This document shows positions 45,836-54,462 of a DNA stretch of 56,039 bases, piece after piece (the first letter of the stretch is position 1; each line of letters opens with the position of its first letter). The DNA comes from Actinomycetota bacterium. Lineage in GTDB: Bacteria > Actinomycetota > Acidimicrobiia > Acidimicrobiales > Ilumatobacteraceae. The notes beneath the pieces were generated by a model that had not been told where the DNA came from, ran no database searches, and was given only the letters and a program-made list of their open reading frames with translations. The stretch spans positions 1-56,039 of the forward strand of contig SXUP01000018.1 in NCBI GenBank assembly GCA_005790505.1, given 5' to 3'. Made by a program: the position numbers and the translations under genes.

Positions 45836-46777
45836 ATGAACTCAAAAGTCATCGTTCCAAAAGACCTTCTTCCAAGTGGCCGCCAAAAACGCCAGCAGTT
45901 TTACGAACGAATTATCGGGTTTTTTCTTGGGTTTATTTCTCTTGCTGCAGTAGCTGTGTTATTTGGAATAGCCTCTGCGCTTGTCCCTCCGACGATAGAT
46001 TTTTTCCAAGAAGTCCCTTTTTCTGAATTTTTTGGATCTACGAATTGGTATCCGTTGTTTGAGCCTCCGGCGTTCGGAGTCTGGCCGCTAGTTACGGGGA
46101 CACTTGTCATCATGGCGATTGCCATAGTCGTGGCAGTGCCCGGCGGTTTGGCCGTTTCTTTTTACATGAATCAGTACGCATCGGATCAAGTGCGGCGAAT
46201 TCTCAAGCCCGTGCTTGAGATTCTAGCGGGAGTGCCAACGGTGGTCTTTGGGTTTTTTGCGATCAACTTTGTTTCGCCAAAAATAATTCGAAACATTTGG
46301 CCATTTGGCGATGTTGATTTTTATAATGCCTTGAGTGCAGGCCTGGTCGTCGGCATCATGATCCTGCCAATGATGTCAACTCTTGCTGAAGATGCAATGA
46401 ATAGTGTGCCTCGATCCCTTGTCGATGGGGCTTACGCGCTGGGAGCAACTCGACGAGAGGTCTGTACCTCTGTGGTTTTCCCAGCAGCACTTTCTGGCAT
46501 TATTGCTGGGGTTGTGATTTCTGTTTCACGCGCGATTGGAGAAACAACAATAGTTCTCTTGGCGGCTGGTGCATCTGCCAATTTCACGTTCAATCCTGGT
46601 GAAGCGATGCAGACGATGGCCTCTTTTATCGGATTTGCCGGAATTGGCGACCAGCCGACAGATTCAACTGGCTATCGAACTATTTTTGCTGTGGGTGCCT
46701 TTTTGTTTATCATCACTTTCACTCTAAATATCTTGAGCGTTCGATTCGTCCGTCGTTTTAGGGAGATATACGAGTGA
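45836..46777 (+). CDS. pstC: Phosphate ABC transporter permease PstC
   Basis: 313 residues with six membrane helices. The permease signature of the inner-membrane binding-protein-dependent family appears as LVDGAYALGATRREVCTSVVFPAALSG near residue 205. A 30-residue polar N-terminus precedes helix 1. Ribosome site GAAAGGAGGC. Its stop overlaps the pstA start (GTGA). Confidence 0.96.
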   Translation: MNSKVIVPKDLLPSGRQKRQQFYERIIGFFLGFISLAAVAVLFGIASALVPPTIDFFQEVPFSEFFGSTNWYPLFEPPAFGVWPLVTGTLVIMAIAIVVAVPGGLAVSFYMNQYASDQVRRILKPVLEILAGVPTVVFGFFAINFVSPKIIRNIWPFGDVDFYNALSAGLVVGIMILPMMSTLAEDAMNSVPRSLVDGAYALGATRREVCTSVVFPAALSGIIAGVVISVSRAIGETTIVLLAAGASANFTFNPGEAMQTMASFIGFAGIGDQPTDSTGYRTIFAVGAFLFIITFTLNILSVRFVRRFREIYE

Positions 46778-47679
46778 CGTCTCAAACTTTAGCGGAAACG
46801 CTTGATTCCCGTTCGCTCACATCATCAGTGGTTGGCACTCGACAAACAAAAGACATTTTTTTTCTTGTCGGGCTTTGGCTTGCACTTTTGATCGCTTTTG
46901 GTACTTTGATAACCCTTCTGATTGACACCTTCGTGACGGCCCGCAGTCGCCTCAACACGGACTTTTTGACTGCGTTTCCGTCTCCTTTTCCAGAGGATAC
47001 GGGGATTCAGGCGGCATTTTTTGGCTCACTTTGGGTCGTTGTTCCAGCGGGTTTGGTTTCTTTGTTTGTCGCCGTGTGCACGGCAGTCTTTCTTGAGGAA
47101 TTTGTAAAACAAGATTCTCGTTTCGCGGGTTTCGTTTCACTAAATATTCAGACCCTGGCTGGCGTTCCCAGTATCGTTTTTGGAATCCTTGGTTTGGCTT
47201 TTGTTGCCCGAGGGGCGTTGGCGTGGGGTTTCACGATCCGTACTGCATCGGTTGTGTTGGGAATGATGATTCTGCCCATCATGATTGTTTCGTCACGTGA
47301 AGCTATTCGGGCCGTACCTTCAAGTTTGCGGGAAGGCGCTTATGCTTTGGGTTCAACGAGGTGGCAGTGCATCAGGCGCCAAGTTCTACCGGCTGCAATC
47401 CCTGGTATCGCAACTGGCAGTATTCTTGGCATTTCGAGAGCTCTTGGGGAATCAGCACCTTTGATCATGCTGGGTGCGCTGGCATATGTCAGTTCCAATC
47501 CTGCCGGATTCTCTGACTACTACACTGTTCTTCCACTAGCGATTTTCAAGTACGCAACAGAAGCGCAAGTTGAATTTCAGTATGCAGCAGCAGCAGCAAT
47601 TGTGGTGTTGCTGGTCCTGATGCTGGCTCTCAATTTGTTGGCAATAATTATTCGAGACAGGAGCAGAAAATCATGGTGA
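46774..47679 (+). CDS. pstA: Phosphate ABC transporter permease PstA
   Basis: 301 residues, GTG start overlapping pstC. Six membrane helices and the loop [27 protein letters not shown], the EAA-type contact to the ATPase. Signal-type N-terminus of about 30 polar residues. Overlaps the pstB start by 7 bp. Confidence 0.96.
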   Translation: MTSQTLAETLDSRSLTSSVVGTRQTKDIFFLVGLWLALLIAFGTLITLLIDTFVTARSRLNTDFLTAFPSPFPEDTGIQAAFFGSLWVVVPAGLVSLFVAVCTAVFLEEFVKQDSRFAGFVSLNIQTLAGVPSIVFGILGLAFVARGALAWGFTIRTASVVLGMMILPIMIVSSREAIRAVPSSLREGAYALGSTRWQCIRRQVLPAAIPGIATGSILGISRALGESAPLIMLGALAYVSSNPAGFSDYYTVLPLAIFKYATEAQVEFQYAAAAAIVVLLVLMLALNLLAIIIRDRSRKSW

Positions 47680-48530
47680 GCAATATGGTCCCGCAAGAGG
47701 AACTGTCGGCTAATTTGCAGGCCAAGGTGGTCGAATCACAGGCGTCCAATATTGTGATTGAGACATCTAATCTCTCGGTCTATTACGGTTCATTTCAGGC
47801 CGTTCGTGATGCAACTTTTTCCATTTCGCTGGGAGAAATTACAGCATTCATAGGCCCGTCTGGTTGTGGCAAATCAACGATCATAAGAAGTTTAAATCGG
47901 ATGAATGATCTTGTTCCCTCGGCGCGAGTTGTCGGCTCCGTCAAGTATCGCGGAATTGAGATTTACGGCCCGATGTCAGACGCGGGGGAGGTTCGTAGGA
48001 GAATCGGAATGGTTTTTCAAAAGCCAAATCCATTTCCTAAGTCAATTTATGAAAATGTTGCGTTTGGGCCAAAAGTCAATGGCAGGGTTTCAAAGTCCAC
48101 CCTTGATGGCATCGTGGAGGACACTTTAAAGAAGGCTGCTCTATGGGACGAAGTGAAGGATCGACTAAAGACATCCGCTTTTTCGCTTTCCGGCGGACAA
48201 CAACAACGTTTGTGTATCGCCAGAGCTCTTGCAGTTGGGCCAGACGTGCTCTTGATGGACGAACCATGCTCTGCGCTTGACCCAATAGCAACGGGTAAAA
48301 TTGAGGACCTGATGCAGGGACTAAAAGCAGAATATCCAATTGTTATCGTCACTCACAACATGCAACAGGCAGCCCGTATTAGCGACTACACAGCCTTTTT
48401 CAGCGTCGAGGCAGGTGACGAATCTGCTCGCCCAACTGGGGTTCTCGTTGAGCATGATCGAACGGTAAATATATTTTCTCATCCCTCTGATGAGCGCACC
48501 CTGAATTACGTGACGGGTCGCATGGGCTGA
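47673..48530 (+). CDS. pstB: Phosphate ABC transporter ATP-binding protein PstB
   Basis: 285 residues. Walker [16 protein letters not shown]-loop [11 protein letters not shown], signature [15 protein letters not shown] and Walker [17 protein letters not shown] 30-residue N-terminal extension precedes the domain. The KPNPFP sequence is typical of PstB. No phoU follows within the window, which ends the pst cluster here; the gap to the next gene is 78 bp. Confidence 0.97.
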   Translation: MVSNMVPQEELSANLQAKVVESQASNIVIETSNLSVYYGSFQAVRDATFSISLGEITAFIGPSGCGKSTIIRSLNRMNDLVPSARVVGSVKYRGIEIYGPMSDAGEVRRRIGMVFQKPNPFPKSIYENVAFGPKVNGRVSKSTLDGIVEDTLKKAALWDEVKDRLKTSAFSLSGGQQQRLCIARALAVGPDVLLMDEPCSALDPIATGKIEDLMQGLKAEYPIVIVTHNMQQAARISDYTAFFSVEAGDESARPTGVLVEHDRTVNIFSHPSDERTLNYVTGRMG

Positions 48531-48608
48531 TGGGTAATCCGCTGTCGTAGTCAGTTTAGATCGGGCGCAAGAGTTGCGAAATGGACATGTTTAAAGTACT
48601 TTTCCTTC

Positions 48609-49262
48609 ATGACTCATGTTCCTAAGGCCCTTGCTCGGATTAGTCAAAAAACCACCACGATTCTGATTGCTGGTGTCCTGATTGGTGTTGTTGCTAGTGG
48701 CGTCGGTGTCTTTGCCGCATCGTCAACTAATACGGTGACGGTGTGTGTAAACAAAAAGACAAATATGTTGCGCTATGCCAAGAGCGGCAGTTGCACCAAG
48801 GCTGAAATAAAACTGGTCCTGAATCAGACGGGAGTTGCCGGTGTAAAAGGCGACACGGGAGCACGGGGAGTTGCCGGTGCAAAAGGCGATACGGGAGCAC
48901 AGGGAGTTGCCGGTGCAAAAGGCGATACGGGAGCACAGGGAGTTGCCGGTGCTGGAGCGAGCACGACACTTACATTTGCGGCCAGTGGTGGTTTGTTTCA
49001 AATAAATGGCACAAACAATCCTGTTTTCACCGTCATACGCAATCATCGTTATTTATTGAATGCAAATGTTTCTGGTCACCCGCTTTTTCTTCAAACATCT
49101 GCCGGTGCATATAGTTCAGCAGATCTGTATTCATCTGGTGTGACAAATAATGGGACCCAAAGCGGAACAATTACTTTCGAAGTACCGTTTGATGCTCCAA
49201 CTACTCTCTACTACGTCTGTCAGATTCATAGTGGCATGGGAAATTCAATAAAAGTTTTGTGA
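48609..49262 (+). CDS. Secreted collagen-like stalk protein with a cupredoxin-like head
   Basis: 217 residues. An N-terminal signal anchor (TTTILIAGVLIGVVASGVGV) is followed by a Cys-pair region, then Gly-X-Y repeats of the collagen type (GVAGVKGDTGARGVAGAKGD and copies) and a C-terminal beta domain. The C-terminal domain has HPLFLQ and, near the end, YYVCQIHSGMG, giving the His-Cys-His-Met pattern of type-1 copper sites (cupredoxin). The design is an extracellular copper or electron-carrying head on an elongated stalk, reaching out from the cell surface. Copper binding is inferred from the residues only. Confidence 0.75.
   Translation: MTHVPKALARISQKTTTILIAGVLIGVVASGVGVFAASSTNTVTVCVNKKTNMLRYAKSGSCTKAEIKLVLNQTGVAGVKGDTGARGVAGAKGDTGAQGVAGAKGDTGAQGVAGAGASTTLTFAASGGLFQINGTNNPVFTVIRNHRYLLNANVSGHPLFLQTSAGAYSSADLYSSGVTNNGTQSGTITFEVPFDAPTTLYYVCQIHSGMGNSIKVL
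48831..48938 (+). repeat. Three tandem 36-nt repeats encoding collagen Gly-X-Y units
   Basis: Units at 48831-48866, 48867-48902 and 48903-48938; the last two are identical and the first differs at a few bases. A partial fourth copy follows. Each adds 12 residues to the stalk of the surface protein. Slipped-strand change in copy number would lengthen or shorten it in frame. Confidence 0.9.
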
Positions 49263-49342
49263 TGTCACGCTAAAGATAATTTCGTTCTGCTAACCCTTTT
49301 TTGCTTTGAGTGACTGCAGTTGCCTCCGCACCACGACGTGCT

Positions 49343-50113
49343 CTATATATCCATTGTCCCGAGCACGATAATCCATCCAAGTGCGGACTTTGAGGCAAGA
49401 CTCAACACGATGTAGACCTTCTCTCCGTATGGATAGTGCTGCCACTTGCCAATTTTCTTGTACTGCAGCCACATGTTGATCGCAAAACTGTTGAAAAACA
49501 GAAAGGTCAACAGAAAACCGAATTGTGCGTATGTCGGAATGGCGTCAGCAAGGTTGTTGGTGGATACCCAAAAGTAAAGCCCACCCATTATCCAAGGCAC
49601 GATTCCGGCGAGTACTCCGATGTTGAAGGGAAGCCAACTTGTTTTTGCGGTGATTTGATTGTGCTTCTCCATCATCAGTCCCATCAGGTTCATGATGAAG
49701 TTGAGCGTAAAAAGAAATACGACGGTGGAAATCTCTATCAGCCCGCCAAGCATCATCAGCACAACGAGCATCAATGAGGAACTGACTGCATATTCCCACC
49801 AACGCACCGGATTTATTCCGCCCTCGATGTTTTGCTCATAGCGACGAATGTAAAGGGGCGAGGAAATCAAAAGGTGGCCTATTGCCGACAGTAAAAGGAA
49901 AATTGGTCCGATTAGTGCAACCGGAAACTCGAACAGCGTCTCGCTAACTGGCTGTATGTCCTCAGGAGTTTGAGCAAAAAATCGAGTGATGACGGGGATT
50001 TTGGTCTCATCATTCAGGATCAAGGAAAGCACAACTGCCTGGACCAGGTGAGTGAATCCAGCAATTCTATTGAAAGTTTGTAGTTGCCTACCGAGTTTTG
50101 TTTCTGGCTTGAT
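49343..50113 (-). CDS. Heliorhodopsin, with non-canonical start codon
   Basis: 256 residues if started at the ATC at 50113; the first ordinary in-frame start (GTG at 50032) would remove most of helix A. The upstream frame reads LQTFNRIAGFTHLVQA, matching helix A of heliorhodopsins. Diagnostic features follow: RWWEYAVSSSLM (counterion Glu), IGHLLISS and FTHLVQ (conserved His residues), LQYKKIGKW, and the retinal Lys242 in VLSLASKSALGW. AAAGGAG sits five bases before ATC. Heliorhodopsins have an inverted topology and bind retinal; roles in light signalling or enzyme regulation are proposed, not pumping. Confidence 0.93.
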   Translation of the reverse strand: MKPETKLGRQLQTFNRIAGFTHLVQAVVLSLILNDETKIPVITRFFAQTPEDIQPVSETLFEFPVALIGPIFLLLSAIGHLLISSPLYIRRYEQNIEGGINPVRWWEYAVSSSLMLVVLMMLGGLIEISTVVFLFTLNFIMNLMGLMMEKHNQITAKTSWLPFNIGVLAGIVPWIMGGLYFWVSTNNLADAIPTYAQFGFLLTFLFFNSFAINMWLQYKKIGKWQHYPYGEKVYIVLSLASKSALGWIIVLGTMDI

Positions 50114-50263
50114 TCTTGCTCCTTTCAGCGACGCATAATTCGAAATATTTAAAAATTTGAAGTGAAACTAAAGTTCTTCAAGATACATAGTAGGTAGGTT
50201 TTGGTCCATGCTGTAGGGTCGAGCGTCTCAAAGGCAAACCGCTATTTCGCCAGACTGGATTGA

Positions 50264-51619
50264 TCAGGCAATGCGGAAGGTGAGGGCTGGTTGTTGAGCA
50301 ATGTCTGGCGGCCAGGTAATGATGTCACCCTCGCGTTGAGGTTTTCCATTAGAACCGAGTAACTGCAGGTCTCCTTGTGGAATGCCAGGGATCGTGATGC
50401 TGCGTTCTCTTGCTTCACCAAGCACCATTGCATATGTTGCACCATCGGCACCTCGGGTCAAACGGACGTTGAATCCATTTGATGCGGTGAGTGTCGTTAT
50501 TTCATGTTGATGTGAACCAAATATTGCCTGACCATTGATCTCAAGCCATTGCCCAATTTCAATCAATCGCTGTTTTTGAATGTCGGGGATTTCCCCGTTG
50601 GCTTTGGGGCCAATGTTTAACAACAGATTGCCACCATCGGCAACGCTATTGATCAACAAGTGAATCAATTCAGACGATGATGCATATGTCGTTGCATTGT
50701 CCAGTCGGTTGTAGCCAAAACTCATACCGATACCGCGACATACTTCAAACTTGTGGCCGTCAGTTGTAAGTCCTGATGAATACTCGGGAGTGATGAAATC
50801 ACAATGGGCGTCGCCTCGTACGACACCGATCATGTCAAAGCGGTCATTGACAACACCATGTTCATTGTTGTTGTAGTAGTCGGCCATAAGTTGTAGTGCT
50901 CCCGAGCCGCCACCTGGCCAACCGACATCATTCCAAAGTAGGTCGGGTGAGTAACGATGGATGAGTTCCATGTAATGAGCGGTGGCGTATTGCTTGTATT
51001 CGTCGGACTGTGGGGTGGCCATCAACATACTCAGCCAACCGTTGTATCCAAGGCCCTGAAACGTAAGGTCGAGTCCACCGCAGTAATACAAGCCTGCTCG
51101 CATCCCGACACTACGTGCGGCGTTGCAAGCTTCACCCACAAGATCACGAGGCGATGTATAGCGCGAACCCTTGAACGGGTTGTGTAACTCGGTTGGCCAC
51201 ATGAGAGCACCGTCAATATGTCGTGTTCCCATGACGATGTACCTAGCATGTGATTGGGCGAAAACTTCGGCCCATGCATTGGGGTCCCACTCCTGTGATG
51301 CGATAAAAAACTCATCAACGAATTCGTCGTATGGTTTATCCCCATAGACATCGGCATGATGTTTCTGAACTGATGAGCCCTCAATTGCAAGCGAGTTCAC
51401 GTACCAATCGGCATATGGCGATTCAGAAAACGCGACAACATCGCCGTACTTGGCCGTTTGAGCAAAAAGGTCTTCGGTTAGGGGTGCGTAAGCCGGGACT
51501 GAGGCGGGATACCAGTGAATGAAAATCCCGAATTTGGCGTCGTTGAACCACTGGGGTAGGGGATGCTGCCGAATCGACTCGAGAGTTCCTTCATATTTCA
51601 CCATCACACCACGGTACAT
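50264..51619 (-). CDS. Alpha-L-fucosidase, GH29
   Basis: 451 residues. The GH29 nucleophile region is LLWNDVGWPGGG (Asp). N-terminal WFNDAKFGIFIHWYPASVPAYA and C-terminal GGNLLLNIGPKANGEIPDIQ are family signatures. No signal peptide is seen, so it probably acts on fucosylated oligosaccharides imported into the cytoplasm, feeding the fucose cluster at 36-42 kb. A start two to five codons further in is possible (ATG at 51604). Confidence 0.93.
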   Translation of the reverse strand: MYRGVMVKYEGTLESIRQHPLPQWFNDAKFGIFIHWYPASVPAYAPLTEDLFAQTAKYGDVVAFSESPYADWYVNSLAIEGSSVQKHHADVYGDKPYDEFVDEFFIASQEWDPNAWAEVFAQSHARYIVMGTRHIDGALMWPTELHNPFKGSRYTSPRDLVGEACNAARSVGMRAGLYYCGGLDLTFQGLGYNGWLSMLMATPQSDEYKQYATAHYMELIHRYSPDLLWNDVGWPGGGSGALQLMADYYNNNEHGVVNDRFDMIGVVRGDAHCDFITPEYSSGLTTDGHKFEVCRGIGMSFGYNRLDNATTYASSSELIHLLINSVADGGNLLLNIGPKANGEIPDIQKQRLIEIGQWLEINGQAIFGSHQHEITTLTASNGFNVRLTRGADGATYAMVLGEARERSITIPGIPQGDLQLLGSNGKPQREGDIITWPPDIAQQPALTFRIA

Positions 51620-51726
51620 GACTGATCTCGTCTGACGAAGTGTCGGATTGTCTCAGCGTTTCACGACCAGAAAAGACTGTGGAGTGCGCGTTGTTCGGGG
51701 TTGATATCCAAGTGAGATGTGGGCGA

Positions 51727-51834
51727 TCAATCTTCAGCCCGATGACGCCGCAAATATATTTCCATAAAGGGTATAATTTTTTCACCATTTTTGCGATTGA
51801 CCCATGTATTGAGGTTCCATGTTGCAATGCGCAT
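51727..51834 (-). pseudogene. Truncated EEP-family nuclease gene fragment
   Basis: The frame starts at ATG 51834 and reads MRIATWNLNTWVNRKNG before stopping after 36 codons. Its first 11 residues equal the start of the intact endonuclease/exonuclease/phosphatase gene at 54463 (RIATWNLNTW), and the DNA matches closely (ATTGCnACATGGAACCTCAATAC). The rest of the domain is missing. It lies 8 bp after the exonuclease gene on the same strand, so a former exonuclease-EEP operon is likely. Confidence 0.7.
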
Positions 51835-51842
51835 TGTTTGCC

Positions 51843-52520
51843 CTATTTCCTCAAGAGTGCTTCAATGACCCAACCACCCGGGTCGAGGTTTTCGATGAGC
51901 CATTGAACATAATCAGCAGGCAAGTCTCTTAGCTTGGTTCCCTTGTGTTTGCCAAAGGGCATCGGACTGTCGAGTGAAACACTTTGAATGAGCGTGAGCA
52001 TTTCATCAATTGACATGCTGTGAGCGGTTGCGATGTTCTTCATCAGATAAAAACTGGTGAGTGCATCGTTGAGTGCGCGGTGCGTTGGCTCAATGTCCAC
52101 ATTGAGCAATGCGGCGAGTGTCTGCAACTTGTGGTTTTCAGCGTCAGGGTAGAGCGTTTGACCAAGGCGCATAGTGCACAGTGCAGTGATTTTCTTGCAG
52201 TACGGGGAGAACATGGGAACGTCGTACGACGCATTATGTGCAACAACAAGGACATGTTCGTCAGCGAACTTCCCTGCATGTGTTTTCTTGAGGAACTCGT
52301 CAAGTGAAGGTTTATCGACCAGCATTTCAGCCGAGATGCCATGTGTTCTCTGCGCCCCCGACTCGATGGGGATGTGCGGATTGATGAGAGAGTTCACCTG
52401 TTCGACTTCATTCAAGTGGCTATCAAATTCCACCCAGGCAATTTCCAATGGCCGATACCCAGGATTAAGTCCCGTGGTTTCAAAGTCAAGAGCAATCATG
52501 CGGTCGAAGATAATATTCAC
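51843..52520 (-). CDS. DEDDh 3'-5' exonuclease with C-terminal DUF3820-like domain
   Basis: 225 residues. The DnaQ-type exonuclease motifs are IALDFETTGL (Asp, Glu), VVAHNASYDVPMF (Asp), and THRALNDALTSF (His, Asp). The last 45 residues (SPMPFGKHKGTKLRDLPADYVQWL) form the DUF3820-type module often fused to or beside nucleases. Probably proofreading-like, repair or RNA-processing exonuclease rather than polymerase III epsilon proper. No DNA polymerase gene is near. Confidence 0.9.
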   Translation of the reverse strand: MNIIFDRMIALDFETTGLNPGYRPLEIAWVEFDSHLNEVEQVNSLINPHIPIESGAQRTHGISAEMLVDKPSLDEFLKKTHAGKFADEHVLVVAHNASYDVPMFSPYCKKITALCTMRLGQTLYPDAENHKLQTLAALLNVDIEPTHRALNDALTSFYLMKNIATAHSMSIDEMLTLIQSVSLDSPMPFGKHKGTKLRDLPADYVQWLIENLDPGGWVIEALLRK

Positions 52521-52971
52521 TCCAGTTATTAGATTGTGAATTTCAGAACTGCAATAGACCTGTTTTCCCAGCAGGCACCAGCATTTCCTTTACTTATATT
52601 AGCGCAATTATTGAAAGTTTTGCAGTCTCAGGAATCTTGTTATTGAACTCTTGTAGATAAATGCTGGAAAGCGAAACCACAAAGTGACCAACGGTCGAAC
52701 TAGGCGGTCAGAGTTCTAGTTTTCCTATTCGGCACCCGCCCCGACCTCCTTGAATTGAACCATCTGAAATCAGGCAAAATTCGTGGGGTCTGATTCTGTG
52801 TTACACCCCGGCGGCAAGGTGTAATCAAAATCAAGAGTGACTCATAAGTGAGTTCGGCAACCGAGCCAGCCAGGCCGCGGTGCTTCCCGCCAGGGGATGT
52901 GGTGCACGAAAGTGCATAAAACCTTTGGCGGCTTCTTGATGGATTGAACATTCATCATCAAGGAGGAATTA
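52521..52971. other. Intergenic region, 451 bp
   Basis: No gene, tRNA or insertion sequence is recognised. Near 52800 an inverted repeat TTACACC...GGTGTAA encloses about ten bases; part of it resembles the TGTnACACCC element upstream of two other genes. A strong ribosome site AAGGAGGAATT ends the region before the small gene at 52972. Confidence 0.6.
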
Positions 52972-53174
52972 TGCAGAATCCCTATAAAAATCCACTGGAA
53001 GGAAAATCTGGTTATACGCAGAAATTACTGGAGTCTCTCACTTCAGAGGAATTGCGGGAATACAGTGCTTGGTACAAGTGGAGTCAAGACCATGAGTCTT
53101 TTCCAGACAAGCCCAAAAACATGTATCAGTCCCGGGCCTATTTTCCTGTATCGGACAACTCGATTTGTTTATGA
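52972..53174 (+). CDS. Small hypothetical protein
   Basis: 67 residues starting MQNPYKNPLEGKSGYTQKLL; Tyr- and Lys-rich, with SLTSEELREYSAWYKWSQ. No family is recognised. The call rests on the very strong AAGGAGGAATT site before the ATG and the uninterrupted frame. A second frame (53065-53346) overlaps it but lacks a ribosome site. Confidence 0.55.
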
Positions 53175-53236
53175 TGCCAAAAAGGAGATTGACCGTCGTG
53201 ACGAGATGGCGACAGAGAGTGGCGAGGTGACTGAGA

Positions 53237-53431
53237 ATGACGAAGAATCCGAGGCAACTGAGGAAACCCAGAACATGTGCCTCATGCCACAAGATTGGGA
53301 CACTAAGAATCGTCTTATATGGTATGCCGATAGGTCCTGTGGATGAAAGCAAATACGTACTAGGTGGTTGTCGCGTTGTTAAAAACGCAGTGAGGCTTCG
53401 CTGCATCAATTGTGATGCGTCGATCTCATAG
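53237..53431 (+). CDS. Small zinc-ribbon protein
   Basis: 64 residues with CASC near residue 14 and CINC near residue 56, two CxxC knuckles. Between them LRIVLYGMPIGP and YVLGGCRVV match a small bacterial zinc-ribbon family (CxxC...IVYGMP...LGGC...CxxC). The ATG at 53237 has GGCGAGG upstream and an in-frame stop just before it, so the start is secure. It overlaps another open frame that is a shadow. Function unknown. Confidence 0.7.
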   Translation: MTKNPRQLRKPRTCASCHKIGTLRIVLYGMPIGPVDESKYVLGGCRVVKNAVRLRCINCDASIS

Positions 53432-53793
53432 GAGTTGGACCAATTTCAGGGGGCAGGACAGCCAATTAATTCGCGTCTTTTCGCTGCGTCGGTCAGTCAG
53501 GGATCAATGTCGGTGCGGTAATCACGATGTCCGGTGTGCCAAAGAGCGCTTTCACCCTCGGTGTTGAGGTCCTACACCACTGACGAGGCGAAGAGAAGCA
53601 ACGACATGGAGCCACTGGAGCAGTGTTATTGGCAGCAGCGAAAATACAGATATTCACATCAATGCAAGATTGCGACTTTTCGAGGTGGAACGAGATAACA
53701 CTAGATGTTTTTGGGTGCGAAGGCGGATAAAAGATCTGAACCCTGTCACACCCCTCTATCTATACTAGCGGGGGTTAATGCAGCCACTAAAAA
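53432..53793. other. Intergenic region, 362 bp
   Basis: No gene is supported. Near its end GAACCCTGTCACACCC (53738-53753) is nearly identical to GAACCCTGTAACACCC at 34512-34527, and a candidate -10 (TATACT, about 53761) follows, so it probably contains the promoter of the gene at 53794. Confidence 0.5.
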
Positions 53794-54267
53794 ATGAATG
53801 GACATCACGAGAAAATGCAAAGTTTTGAAACATTAACTGCTAATGAAATTCTTTCGCTTTTTGATAGCTTAAATATCGTTACAAAGCTTTCTTCAACACA
53901 AGATGGTGAATCTGAACTTGCCACCATTGAATGCACCGAGGGATTGGTTCCTTTTATTTGCTGGCCAGAAGGCAACGAACCATTTTTTACTGGGCTATTA
54001 CTCTGCTCTATTCCGTGCGTGTCCTACAACCCTTTTGAATTTGCCAATCGGCAGAATGAGCAACTTGAAATAGCACGAGCCATTGTCCGCTTAGGTGATG
54101 ATGGAGTGCCGGAAGAAGATGAATTCGGTGAAACTTTCATCTATGCGCAATTGAGAGTTTTCTTCACTGGTGGCGTCACCATGGATCATCTGAGATTCAA
54201 ACTGGATCTCTGGCTTAGAGATCTGGAGTTCTTCACCGCGCTATCTAGAGACCAAAATGAATCGTAG
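53794..54267 (+). CDS. YbjN-like domain protein
   Basis: 157 residues. The region PFEFANRQNEQLEIARAIVRL followed by RVFFTGGVTMDHLRFKLDLWL fits the YbjN/type-III-chaperone-like sensory fold (asparagine-rich start, then GGVT and a helix). It is acidic and soluble. The N-terminal domain of the AAA+ ATPase at 30.1 kb belongs to the same broad fold. Function unknown; the match is by pattern. Confidence 0.6.
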   Translation: MNGHHEKMQSFETLTANEILSLFDSLNIVTKLSSTQDGESELATIECTEGLVPFICWPEGNEPFFTGLLLCSIPCVSYNPFEFANRQNEQLEIARAIVRLGDDGVPEEDEFGETFIYAQLRVFFTGGVTMDHLRFKLDLWLRDLEFFTALSRDQNES

Positions 54268-54462
54268 AAGTGTAACAACCATAGATTTGATTGCTGAGAA
54301 GAAGTTCACAGCCCAATACGCCTGGCTGCAATCCGTCGCTGCTTCTATAAATACTTCAGAGTGTTATTGTGTCCTCGTCGTAAGCGCTTCAAATTAAATG
54401 GGTATTCCTAGGGGTTATTGTGAGGTCATTGCCGCAGTGAGACTCTCTTTATTGTGCGCATT

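Noticed and set aside
48831-48938. 36-nt direct repeats that could suggest a CRISPR array
   Set aside because: They are contiguous without spacers and encode Gly-X-Y collagen units in frame.
52700-52951. 83-residue minus-strand frame, and a tRNA-like stretch in the same bases
   Set aside because: No ribosome site, atypical composition, and the stretch does not fold into an acceptor and T-arm pair with the expected GTTCGANTC loop.
53065-53346. 93-residue plus-strand frame overlapping the zinc-ribbon gene
   Set aside because: No ribosome site; the CxxC pairs and known motif order lie in the other frame.
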